Shown here piece by piece: positions 48,257 to 59,334 of a stretch of 64,000 bases of DNA. The position numbers and the translations under genes are program-made. Positions within the stretch are counted from its first letter, which is position 1, and every line of letters starts with the position of its first letter. The DNA comes from Fremontodendron californicum (taxonomy: Eukaryota > Streptophyta > Magnoliopsida > Malvales > Malvaceae): contig JAULJL010000024.1 in the NCBI GenBank assembly GCA_030761205.1, positions 15,303,122 to 15,367,121 of the forward strand, given 5' to 3'. The notes beneath the pieces are model-generated. The model was not told the origin of the DNA, did no database searches, and saw only the letters and a program-made list of their open reading frames with translations.

Positions 48257-50160
48257 TGATGCACCCAAAAGAGTGTATCTTATTTAACCTTGCACTAAAA
48301 AGATCAATTGTAAGTATAGTAGTTAGCAAGGGTCGAGTCCTCAGGGATTGGGTTTTAATTTATGAGTTATTAGTTTATAACTTACATTCAAAGAAAACAA
48401 TAAAAGAAAAGGGGTTTTTGAAGCCAGATTTAAACTAAAGTAAATAATAAGAATAAGATGCAAGGCGGTATAACCAGCCAATAAAAATATATATACTAAA
48501 TTAGGCGGTATAACCAGCCAATAAAATATATATACTAAATTAGGCGGTATAACCAGCCAATAAAAATAAAACAAAGTTAATATACAAATTAGGCGGTATA
48601 ACCAGCCAATAAAAATAAATATACTTTTAAAAATAAGCAAACTAGAAAAGTAAGAAAACAAGTAAGTAAGAAGAATCAAATATGAAAAATATGGTTAAGG
48701 TTTCATTCTCCACCACTAGACATCATTAAGAATCAATTTCAGATCTATCAATATCAACCAACTATCAAAGTTAACAACCGTAGATAACAACAAGCTCTGT
48801 TATCCCAATCTTTCCTTAGTTTCTCGTTAAATAGAACAAGCTCTCTATTTAATCTCTAACCATCAAACAACCTAGAATAAGCTCTCTAGATTCAATTTAA
48901 TGGCAGCTTTATGATGAGAAAGATAGGTTGATCTAAGCAACAAACACATAAGCTCGGATTGTTCAACTTAGGTTATGTTCCACTTTGCAATTATTGAAAA
49001 CTTGACCATAATCATTAATCACAAATTGCCACTTATGAATAGGAAATCAAGACAATTACACGGATCAAGACTCCTAAACTAGCAATAGATAATTATCAAG
49101 ATCTATCTAGTTGTACACCTAAACAAATCAAGACAACATCATGAACAATTCTTGTAGAAGAACATAAGCAACTTTGATAGAAAATTAATGATAGATAGAA
49201 TCTGAAAATCAATTATAAAACATGTCTAGAGCTTTGAAATCACCCTTAACCAAATAGAAGTTTAGCCTAGCATAGGCATTGTAAACATAAACATAAAATT
49301 AAAGAAAATCTAAGAAGAAAATAAAAGAAAGAAAGAAGAAGAGGAAGAATATTAATTATCCAACCTCTTGCTCTCTCTAAAGAAAAAGAAAACTAGAGAA
49401 AAGAAAGAAAACTAGAGAAAAGAAAGAAGAAGAAAACTTAGAAAATTTTATTAAAATGGCTATATCCTACCTATGTACAATATGATCCCTTACAATCATC
49501 CAAGGCCCTCTATTTATACACATTTTGGAGGGCTAAATGACAAGAGACAAGCTTTACAAATTTCAAAGGTAGGTATAATAGGTGGGTGCATTTTCTAACA
49601 ATTTTCGTCATACATGACGATTTTGATCAGCGAACTTGATGGTCGATTTTGTCAATTTTGCAGGCCTTATCTGATCACATGGTCTTCTAGAAAAATGTTA
49701 CCCTATCAGTTACTGATCCATAGCCGTTGGAATCAGCTCATTTGCTGATGTGGATAAGAAGATATGGGCAAAATACGAAAACAGGTCAGCACAGACGTCA
49801 TTGCACATCAGCCAACTTGATGGTCTATTTCGCTAGGGAAAACGACTCCGTTTCAAGAAGTGTAAAACATGAAAAAGATAGATATGCCTCTTAGCTTTGC
49901 ACGGCTACAAATTTCAGCCTTATTGCTTCAGTGAAACGCCAGATATAGCTGATATGGCAAAAGGTGTCGGAACTGGAACTGAACTGGATTTGCCCTTAAT
50001 TCTAGTAATCTGAAATCAATCAAAGAAACTTGTGAAAAACACCAAATTACATAAAAATATAAAAGATCATAAACACAATTAGACTAAACAATAATAACTC
50101 GTATTTGACACAAAACAATAATAAAACATAACTAAAAACTATATAATTGTACGAGTTATC
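48257..50160 (-). repeat. 3' LTR of the reverse composite (R1)
   Basis: Seen: + strand starts TGATGCACCC and ends ACGAGTTATCA. It differs from R3 (59335-61237) at only a few positions. The half near 49440-50160 is shared with the forward element's LTR; the half near 48257-49430 is different and contains the hairpin motif four times (48464, 48504, 48543, 48592). TATA box on the minus strand at 49511-49518. Confidence 0.88.
48464..48607 (-). repeat. Four copies of the 16-base hairpin motif inside an LTR
   Basis: Seen: GGCGGTATAACCAGCC on + at 48464-48479, 48504-48519, 48543-48558 and 48592-48607. These are the reverse complement of the leader motif at 38734-38846. Same arrays at 57411-57554 and 59541-59684. 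Confidence 0.85.
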
Positions 50161-50175
50161 ACACCCCCACACTTA
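50161..50175 (-). promoter_or_regulatory. Polypurine tract of the reverse composite
   Basis: Seen: CACCCCCACACTTAG on +, the complement of the forward element's AAGTGTGGGGGTG tract, abutting LTR R1. Confidence 0.75.
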
Positions 50176-52184
50176 GCTTTTTGCTAGTCCTCGAGCAAAA
50201 TCAAATAAAAATAAAATAAGAAAATCTAATCTAATCCACTTTCGTAGGAAATCACGGTGGCACTTAGCATGTGACACAAGCCTTTAAACCCCTAGGTGTC
50301 CCTAGTGGACGAGTTTAGTCTCGTGAGGGTTTACTAGAACGATACCCACAAACATTGAAAAACTAAAATATAAATAAACTACATATACTAAAAATATTTA
50401 TTCCTAATCCTTTCAATACAAATTAGAGACAATCTTTGAACAAGTCTTATAAACTAATCAATAGCTTAAAGAATTTCACAAAAAATCATGCTTGAATGTA
50501 AATTGTTTGAGTTAAGCCAATATTAGCATAACATATCTCAATCAAAATAGTGCATGTTCAAATTTAATCTCAACTTCTCACATGGGATACTCTCTTGATT
50601 TTCACTCTTTAAAGTAGTGGTAAAGTGTTTACACTCAATCAATCTCATGAAAACACTTCTACCATATGCTTGCTTGTCCACCTATTCTCCACTAAAAGAT
50701 CATGCAACTTCATAAATCAAGAGGTCTTTAATCAAGGTTGTAATGGGGCCAAGGGGTTTGTAATGTGGTTGAAGAACAAAAGGATAAAGATATCACAAAG
50801 GTTCCAAAGAGTTCATAAAGTTTAGAGACATAAAAAGATTATACAAAGAAACTTCTCAAAACTCTTTACAAGTACATAGTCACCTAGGCCGGATATTCAT
50901 GTTGGGCCTTTTCTTCATTCTAAACAACTTTGTAACATCTTTTTCTTTTTCCACAAATTCAAGAGATGATTCATTTTTTTTTATATAGGAATGTATTTGC
51001 CAGTATTCCATTTCTTTTTCTCTTGACTTTTCTTTTCTTTTCCCCCCCACACTTATTTCTTGTTTCTAACCAAAAAATATCCCTTGTCTTTGCAACTTGT
51101 CTCAAATCATGCTAATTCATCTTTGGAACAAAGGTAAAGATATAAGTATATTTAGGTTAGGGACAAGTTATGGTTACCAAAGAGATAGCTTATTCAATGT
51201 AGGCTCAAATTGGTTCACTAAGGGTGTGTTCTCTTGGAACATCAATAAGGGATGGTTGTTTGGCCCTGGCTAAAAATCCTAATGCCTCTATCATATTCAT
51301 GTTGTCACATGCATCAATATAGTCTCAAACGGTTTAAAGCAAGTTCTAGAGAATCATGTAATCATAAGAGCACTCAAGAAAGAAATTAGATTGATTTGTA
51401 TAATGCATCAATCATTATAGGCTCAAAAACTCACAAGGATGATTATACAAGTCAGATTAAGTCTAAACATGCTTATTTCTCAATCAACATATCATATTAA
51501 CATTGGCTCATAAAAATTAGTATCAAGCTTAATTCTCATGAAAATCTTCTCACTAGTAACCAGTTTAGACCTATGCAATTCATATCTCATCATTGTATTA
51601 AAAAGGAACTAAAACACACTAAAAATAATAATAATAAAGACTCATAAAAAAAAAAATAGTAGACGAAAATAAAAGAAATCCTAAATCATTCCCCCCACAC
51701 TTAATTCTTACATTGTCCTCAATGTAAGTCTATTAACCCAAATGAAAGAATCATGTGTAAGAGAAAAGAACTAATAACATAAGAATACGAACAACTAGAC
51801 TCAAAACAAAACAAACTCATGCAACCTAAATAATCCTAAAATACTAAACAAAAATTAACAAGTAAACGTAAAAAGATTAAAATCAAACTGACAAGGTATG
51901 TCTCAAGTCTCCCTTACTCAGACCTTGTTCAGAATGAATACTTCTAAATTGCTTAAAACACAACAAACTCTTTTTTTTTTTTTGAAAAGAAGAAATCAAA
52001 CTGACAAGGTATGTCTCAAGTCTCCCTTACTCAGACCTTGTTCAGAATGAATACTTCTAAATTGCTTAAAACACAATAATTTTTTTTTTTTTTTTTAAGA
52101 AGGTAAAATTTAGGAGATATTACCTGTAGAGGTTGCTAACCACTTATTATAACTGAGACACAACAAACAAAATGTTAGATAATG
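50176..52184 (-). other. 3' untranslated region of the reverse composite
   Basis: Seen: the counterpart of 43693-45641, including the hairpin at 51707-51728. A block of about 85 bp (ATCAAACTGACAAGGTATGTC to AATTGCTTAAAACACAA) is duplicated at 51880-51963 and 51996-52077. The forward element has it once. No gene was found. Confidence 0.65.
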
Positions 52185-53153
52185 TCACAAAGACAAAGTG
52201 CAATCCACTCCTTGCTCGTCCATATCTCTTTTTCTTTTTCCGAGCGTTTGCGAAACAACCGTAGCAGATAAACACTCATAAGCTTGGAGCTTTTTGAGTA
52301 AATCTTCAATGGTTGTAGCAGAAATTATGGTTCTCCTTGCCTCTGAAAACATGAATCCATTATGCACAGCATTATCTAAATATGAAAGCAAATTACTAAA
52401 ATAACCATTAATATTAAGCAAACCAATGGGTTTCTTATTTGTGACCAAAGATGACCAAGAAGCCACGCAAGCTATTTCTTCCAATGTACCCAGACCTCCT
52501 GGTAAAGCAATGAATGCATCGGCAGAATGGTACATGATTGTTATCCTTTCAGGGATACTCCAGACTTGTATTTCCTTACCCACGGTAGGTCCACAAAAAC
52601 CTGTGAATAGTTTTGGCACGACTCCTAGAACTGGACTTCCTCCGGCGTGTGCTGCTGTAGCGACTGCTCCCATTAAACCCGTACTACCGCCTCCATAAAT
52701 CAAGTGGATCTTTTGTTGGGCAAGTATTACTCCAACTCTTATGGCTTCATCAGCGAATATGTTATTTTTCCCTGGATAAGCACCTCCAAAGACACAAATT
52801 TTTTTAATGCGTTGGGACGAAGTACTTTCAATTTTTTTTTTTCGAGTGCCTGAAAGAGAATGAGTACATGGTGTAATATATAGAGGACTGAGTAGTGAAT
52901 CAGACAAGAGTAATAATGTCGCCGAAAGTGTATCTGACCTGTCAGAAGAAAATGTTAACCTAACAAAAGATTTTTGCGTGATTTCAGGAAGAAAATCAAA
53001 AAGAGAAGAAAAATCGACCGTAAAAGTCAAGAGTAATAATGTCGCCGAAAGTGTATTTGACCTGTCAGAAGAAAATGTTAACCTAACAAAAGATTTTTGC
53101 GTGATTTCAGGAAAAAAATCAAAAAGAGAAGAAAAATCAACCGTAAAAGACAA
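52185..53153 (-). pseudogene. LOG cassette copy 2, leader fused in frame, start codon lost
   Basis: Seen: a continuous frame covering leader and LOG domain on the minus strand. The LOG part (52185-52832) keeps GGGSTGLMG, the catalytic Arg and PGGLGTLEE. The initiator ATG has become ATT at 52830-52832, and the A run has 11 As, which joins leader and LOG in one frame. The leader's 123-bp segment is present twice in tandem, keeping frame. There is no upstream ATG; an internal Met (MGAV) would cut off the N-terminal strand of the fold. Probably not producing a full enzyme. Confidence 0.75.
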
Positions 53154-53314
53154 ATAAAAAAATGAGAATAATTACACAAATCGAACAACACGTAAATTAA
53201 ACCAAAATAAAGTTATTGCAAATCAAACCAAAAGCTGAGAAGTTATTTATTGTAGTTGTGATTGTGGCTCACATCTTCCTCTGGTTTTACGTCCAGAAAC
53301 GGCTTAAACGCCTT

Positions 53315-53851
53315 CTATGAGTCGAGGATATGCTTCCCATCCAGTTTTCTTACAAGCTGGCAAACAGGGTCTTTTAACATCAGATTCCCAAGATGTTGCC
53401 ATTCCCTTTGGAATTGCGGCCATAAATCAAGAATTTCTCTTTGTACGTCTCCACTAGGATGCGTCTCAAGAGAAAGTTGGATATTACCCAAATTCTCCTT
53501 ACTCAGTCCATCCTTAATGAATTCAATTTTATCATCTCGATTAGAGGACGGAATCCCAATAGAACGACATTTACCATTACACGTCTATCGTGCACATTTG
53601 TGGCAATTTGAACTCATGCGCTTTGCTCGTCGCTTCTTTGCAAAAGTGCTTCTACCTGTACCTGGTAAATGCAAAACAGGAAGATATTCATCTTCACGTA
53701 CCTTGGCTTCAATTATCCAACGTATGTCTCCAGGAATCCCTTTGTGCATAAGCATTCTTAATCTTTCAAATCGAACTTGGTAAAGCTTCAGTAAAATATT
53801 TCGAGGAAAAGGAGGAAATCGTTTCTGCAATCTTGTGAGAATATCATCCAT
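53315..53851 (-). pseudogene. 178-residue cysteine-cluster frame, copy 2, with early stop
   Basis: Seen: intact from MDDIL to CHKCAR on the minus strand. A TGG-to-TAG change then stops it right before the second pair of cysteines (stop near 53585). The rest remains readable to the normal end at 53315. Loss of half of the cysteine cluster suggests it is inactive. Confidence 0.75.
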
Positions 53852-53969
53852 CCTGAAAAAAAAATGAAAAAAAAAATGAAAGAGAAATTGGAAGAGAAAT
53901 TTATATACAATATCAGTTTTGTGGGTAGCTGATGGAACCGATTTAAATAATCACGGAGTACCGTTATCC

Positions 53970-54045
53970 GCCATTTAACCGGGGTAAAAAAAAAATATAT
54001 ATTTACATCTAGTTATTTTCAAAACAAGGATCAGAAAGAAAAACA
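53970..54045 (-). pseudogene. Last codons of pol, copy 2
   Basis: Seen: the complement of the forward element's pol end (VVFLSDPCFENN and stop) at about 54009-54045. The rest of pol is missing because an unrelated gag-end fragment joins here. Confidence 0.6.
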
Positions 54046-54394
54046 ACATAAAAAAGACACAAAAACAAAACACTCTAAATAAAATCCTAAATTCTTCCCC
54101 CCACACATAATTCTTACATTGTCATTAATGTAATGCTATTATCCCCCAATGCAAGAATTATATGTAAGAGAAAAGAACTATTAAACAAAAGAAACTTATG
54201 CAGCCTAAATGAACTTAAAAACAGTAAACACAATTAACAAAGAAACATAAGAAATAAAAATAAAAACAATAAAAATAATAAAAGAAAAAGGAAAAAGGAA
54301 AAGAAAGAGAAAGCAAATCTGAATATGGAAGGTTGGCAATTTCATCTTTAATTGGGCTGCCTTCCCAATTAACACTTGAGTTAGTGTTTTGAAT

Positions 54395-55333
54395 CTAACC
54401 AACACCCCTTCTTGGCTTTTTAGGCTTGTCAGGCTCATGCATGAAATTTCCCAAATTTATGCGTTTGAGAGGAAGCTTTCTTTGCACAACAGTGGATGCA
54501 TTCTCCATTACAAGTATTATTCCATCATCCTTGGTGGTGCATATCTCATCGAGGAATGGTGCATCTTTTGGTACTTGTTGAATGACATCCACAAACAAAC
54601 TGTTTAAGGTTTCCAGCGTGTCTTGTTCATGTTCATCCTCTTTGAACTTTGCGAATCTACTAGGAAAAGGTGGAGAAGAAACATTAGTAAAAATTGGAAT
54701 CTCAAACGTTACCTCAGGTGCCGAAATACTCTTATTTGGATCATTGGCTTCATTATCCTCAAGAATAGAATTCATCTCTAATTTTGTCTCATCCTCATCT
54801 TGTTCCCCATTCCTCAAGGTCACAATAGTAGTATTCTCCTTTGGGTTAATCATTGTTTGGGCAGGGAGTTCTTCAGATCTTTGTGCTACCCATCCCACCA
54901 TACTACTAGTCAATTGGATCATTTGCTTTTCCAAACTCTGGATGCTTGCCCTTGTTTCCTGTTGAAATTGCAATGTATCAGTAACAAGAGAATAGACAAG
55001 ATCTTCTAAAGAAGTACCTGAGTTTTGAGTCATATGTGGTGGTTGAAAAAGATCTGGTTCTTGAGACCATGATTGATTGAAGCTAGATGGATGAGTGTAA
55101 TTGGCATAAGGATCTACTTCTTGGTAATTTTCTGAGTAGCCATAATTAGTATGATCCCACCATCCCTCATGGTAAGTGTTTGAGTAATGATCATACAGTT
55201 GGTCTTGGAACACTTGATGGCCTTGACATCCTCCCATGGCCAATTGTTGAACTGGGTAGGTGAGATTGGCTTGTTGATTTTCCATGTTCATGTATGCCAC
55301 CAACTCTTCAAGTGTTAGATTGCTCAATTCCAT
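54395..55333 (-). pseudogene. gag C-terminal fragment of another Athila-like element
   Basis: Seen: a 312-codon open frame from ATG at 55331-55333. It has a Tyr/Gln/His-rich stretch, then SLEKQMIQLTSSM, then ELPAQTMINPKENTTIVTLRNGEQ, the motif preceding protease in this lineage (relatives have NPKEN..A.TLRSG), and RFAKFKEDEHE. It ends in a Lys/Pro tail. It lacks the capsid core, CCHC knuckle and protease. Downstream on the minus strand (54050-54390) comes that element's own 3' region with a worn copy of the hairpin and G tract. It is a foreign piece between the two inverted LOG cassettes. Confidence 0.65.
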
Positions 55334-55470
55334 CGTTTTTCTTTTTTTTTTTTTTTTTTTTTCAAAATTTGATAAGAAAAACTTGTATGTACAAGAAAAA
55401 TAAAATTAATTACAACTGAAAATAAGAATAAACCAATGAACTAATAAACTAAAGAAAGCAATCCCCGGAT

Positions 55471-55877
55471 GGTGGATAATTGAAGCCAAGGTACGTGAAG
55501 ATGAATATCTTCCTATTTTGCATTTACCAGGTACAGGTAGAAGCACTTTTGCAAAGAAGCGACGAGCAAAGCGCATGAGTTCAAATTGCCACAAATGTGC
55601 ACGATGGACGTGTGACGGTAAATGTCATTCTATTGGGATTCCGTCCTCTAATCGAGATGATAAAATTGAATTCATTAAGGATGGACTGAGTAAGGAGAAT
55701 TTGGGTAATATCCAACTTTCTCTTGAGACGCATCCTAGTGGAGACGTACAAAGAGAAATTCTTGATTTATGGCCGCAATTCCAAAGGGAATGGCAACATC
55801 TTGGGAATCTGATGTTAAAAGACCCTGTTTGCCAGCTTGTAAGAAAACTGGATGGGAAGCATATCCTCGACTCATAG
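55471..55877 (+). pseudogene. 178-residue cysteine-cluster frame, copy 3, 5'-truncated
   Basis: Seen: starts abruptly within the frame (at WIIEAKVREDEY) and runs open to the normal stop. It keeps CHKCARWTCDGKC. The first 44 residues and the start codon are missing. Confidence 0.75.
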
Positions 55878-56038
55878 AAGGCGTTTAAGCCGTTTCTGGA
55901 CGTAAAACCAGAGGAAGATGTGAGCCACAATCACAACTACAATAAATAACTTCTCAGCTTTTTGTTTGATTTGCAATAACTTCATTTCGGTTTAATTTAC
56001 GTGTTGTTCGATTTGTGTAATTATTCTCATTTTTTTAT

Positions 56039-56882
56039 TTGTCTTTTACGGTTGATTTTTCTTCTCTTTTTGATTTTCTTCCTGAAATCACGCAAAAATC
56101 TTTTGTTAGGTTAACATTTTCTTCTGACAGGTCAGATACACTTTCGGCGACATTATTACTCTTGTCTGATTCACTACTCAGTCCTCTATATATTACACCA
56201 TGTACTCATTCTCTTTCAGGCACTCGAAAAAAAAAAGGAAAGTACTTCGTCCCAGCGCATTAAAAAAGTTTGTGTCTTTGGAGGTGCTTATCCAGGGAAA
56301 AATAACATATTTGCTGATGAAGCCATAAGAGTTGGAGTAATACTTGCCCAACAAAAGATCCAGTTGATTTATGGAGGCGGTAGTACGGGTTTAATGGGAG
56401 CAGTCGCTACAGCAGCACACGCCGGAGGAAGTCCAGTTCTAGGAATCGTGCCAAAACTATTCACAGATTTTTGTGGACCTACCTTGGGTAAGGAAATACA
56501 AGTCTGGAGTATCCCTGAACGGATGACAATCATGTACCATTCTGCCGATGCATTCATTGCTTTACCAGGAGGTCTGGGTACATTGGAAGAAATAGCTTGC
56601 GTGGCTTCTTGGTCATCTTTGGTCACAAATAAGAAACCCATTGGTTTGCTTAATATTAATGGTTATTTTAGTAATTTGCTTTCATATTTAGATAATGCTG
56701 TGGATAATGGATTCATGTTTTCAGAGGCAAGGAGAACCATAATTTCTGCTACAACCATTGAAGATTTACTCAAAAAGCTCCAAGCTTATGAGTATTTATC
56801 TGCTACGGTTGTTTCGCAAACGCTCGGAAAAAGAAAAAGAGATATGGACGAGCAAGGAGTGGATTGCACTTTGTCTTTGTGA
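56039..56882 (+). pseudogene. LOG cassette copy 3, start codon deleted
   Basis: Seen: the leader is open (56039-56263) but the T of the LOG start codon is deleted (A10 then GG at 56237-56238), so leader and LOG lie in different frames and no ATG precedes the LOG frame. The LOG region is otherwise open to 56882 with GGGSTGLMG, PGGLGTLEE and the catalytic Arg. It is more similar to copy 2 than to copy 1 in its flanks. Confidence 0.75.
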
Positions 56883-57405
56883 CATTATCTAACATTTTGT
56901 TTGTTGTGTCTCAGTTATAATAAGTGGTTAGCAACCTCTACAGGTAATATCTCCTAAATTTTACCTTCTTAAAAAAAAAAAAAAAGTTTGTTGTGTTTTA
57001 AGCAATTTAGAAGTATTCATTCTGAACAAGGTCTGAGTAAGGGAGACTTGAGACATACCTTGTCAGTTTGATTTCTTCTTTTCAAAAAAAAAAAAAAAGA
57101 GTTTGTTGTGTTTTAAGCAATTTAGAAGTATTCATTCTGAACAAGGTCTGAGTAAGGGAGACTTGAGACATACCTTGTCAGTTTGATTTTAATCTTTTTA
57201 CGTTTACTTGTTAATTTTTGTTTAGTATTTTAGGATTATTTAGGTTGCATGAGTTTGTTTTGTTTTGAGTCTAGTTGTTCGTATTCTTATGTTATTAGTT
57301 CTTTTCTCTTACACATGATTCTTTCATTTGGGTTAATAGACTTACATTGAGGACAATGTAAGAATTAAGTGTGGGGGGAATGATTTAGGATTTCTTTTAT
57401 TTTCG
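56883..57405 (+). other. 3' region after LOG copy 3, cut by an LTR
   Basis: Seen: the duplicated 85-bp block, as in copy 2, and the hairpin at 57341-57362 followed by AATTAAGTGTGGGGGGAATG. The sequence then switches at about 57406 into an inverted LTR. Confidence 0.65.
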
Positions 57406-57410
57406 AGCAA

Positions 57411-59295
57411 GGCGGTATAACCAGCCAATAAAAATATATATACTAAATTAGGCGGTATAACCAGCCAATAAAATATATATACTAAATTAGGCGGTATAAC
57501 CAGCCAATAAAAATAAAACAAAGTTAATATACAAATTAGGCGGTATAACCAGCCAATAAAAATAAATATACTTTTAAAAATAAGCAAACTAGAAAAGTAA
57601 GAAAACAAGTAAGTAAGAAGAATCAAATATGAAAAATATGGTTAAGGTTTCATTCTCCACCACTAGACATCATTAAGAATCAATTTCAGATCTATCAATA
57701 TCAACCAACTATCAAAGTTAACAACCGTAGATAACAACAAGCTCTGTTATCCCAATCTTTCCTTAGTTTCTCGTTAAATAGAACAAGCTCTCTATTTAAT
57801 CTCTAACCATCAAACAACCTAGAATAAGCTCTCTAGATTCAATTTAATGGCAGCTTTATGATGAGAAAGATAGGTTGATCTAAGCAACAAACACATAAGC
57901 TCGGATTGTTCAACTTAGGTTATGTTCCACTTTGCAATTATTGAAAACTTGACCATAATCATTAATCACAAATTGCCACTTATGAATAGGAAATCAAGAC
58001 AATTACACGGATCAAGACTCCTAAACTAGCAATAGATAATTATCAAGATCTATCTAGTTGTACACCTAAACAAATCAAGACAACATCATGAACAATTCTT
58101 GTAGAAGAACATAAGCAACTTTGATAGAAAATTAATGATAGATAGAATCTGAAAATCAATCACAAAACATGTCTAGGGCTTTGAAATCACCCTTAACCAA
58201 ATAGAAGTTTAGCCTAGCATAAGCATTATAAACATAAACATAAAATTAAAGAAAATCTAAGAAGAAAATAAAAGAAAGAAAGAAGAAGAGGAAGAATATT
58301 AATTATCCAACCTTTTGCTCTCTCTAAAGAAAAAGAAAACCAGAGAAAAGAAAGAAAACTAGAGAAAAGAAAGAAGAAGAAAACTTAGAGAATTTTATTA
58401 AAATGGCTAATATCCTACCTATGTACAATATGATTCTCTACAATCATCCAAGGCCCTCTATTTATACACATTTTGGAAGGCTAAATGACAAGAGACAAGC
58501 TTTACAAATTTCAAAGGTAGGTATAATAGGTGGGTGAATTTTTTCTAACAATTTTCGTCATATTGTATGACAATTTTGATCAGCCAACTTGATGGTCGAT
58601 TTCGTCAATGTTGGAGGCCTGATCTGATCACATGGTCTTCTAGAAAAAGGTTCCCCTATCAGTTACGGATCCATAGCCGTTGGAATCAGCTCATTTGCTG
58701 ATGTGGATAAGCAGATATGGGCAAAATACGAAAACATGTCAGCACAGACGTCATTGCACATCAGCCAACTTGATGGTCGATTTCGTCAATATTAGAGGCC
58801 TGATCTGATCATATGGTCTTCTAGAAAACGGTTCCCGTATCAGTTACGGATCCATAGCCATTGGAATCAGCTCATTTACTGATGTGGATAAGCAGATATG
58901 GGCAAAATACGAAAACAGGTCAGCACAGACGTCATTGCACATCAGCCAACTTGATGGTCGATTTCGCTAGGGAAAACGACTCCGTTTCAAGAAGTATAAA
59001 ACATGAAAAAGATAGATATGCCTCTTAGCTTTGCACGGCTACAAATTTCAGCCTTATTGCTTCAGTGAAACTCCAGATATAGCTGATATGGCAAAATGTG
59101 TCGGAACTGGAACTGAACTGGATTTGCCCTTAATTCTAGTAATCTGAAATCACTCAAAGAAACTTGTGAAAAACACCAAATTACATAAAAATATAAAAGA
59201 TCATAAACACAATTAGACTAAACAATAATAACTCGTATTTGACACAAAACAATAATAAAACATAACTAAAAACTATATAATTATACGAGTTATCA

Positions 59296-59296
<1 letters not shown>
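57411..59296 (-). repeat. Truncated inner LTR (R2), inverted
   Basis: Seen: lacks the first 205 bases of the LTR (begins at the first hairpin-motif copy) and ends ACGAGTTATCA. More diverged than R1 and R3 are from each other. A 181-bp segment is duplicated in tandem (58581-58761 and 58762-58942). TATA box on minus at 58459-58466. Confidence 0.8.
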
Positions 59297-59330
<34 letters not shown>

Positions 59331-59334
59331 AAAA
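59297..59334. repeat. A-rich homopolymer between two LTRs
   Basis: Seen: ATA, then a run of more than 30 A interrupted by one G. It joins LTR R2 to LTR R3 where a primer site would be expected. It could be a retrotransposed poly(A) or an assembly join. Confidence 0.7.

Noticed and set aside
48464..48607. Regularly spaced 16-base repeats that could suggest a CRISPR array
   Set aside because: Plant LTR context, short repeats, AT-rich near-identical spacers and no cas genes.
48341..48679. 112-codon minus-strand frame with repeated FYWLVIPPNLVYIF-like units, also at 57342-57626 and 59451-59756
   Set aside because: Produced by the tandem hairpin motif in the LTR; no start context and no independent support.
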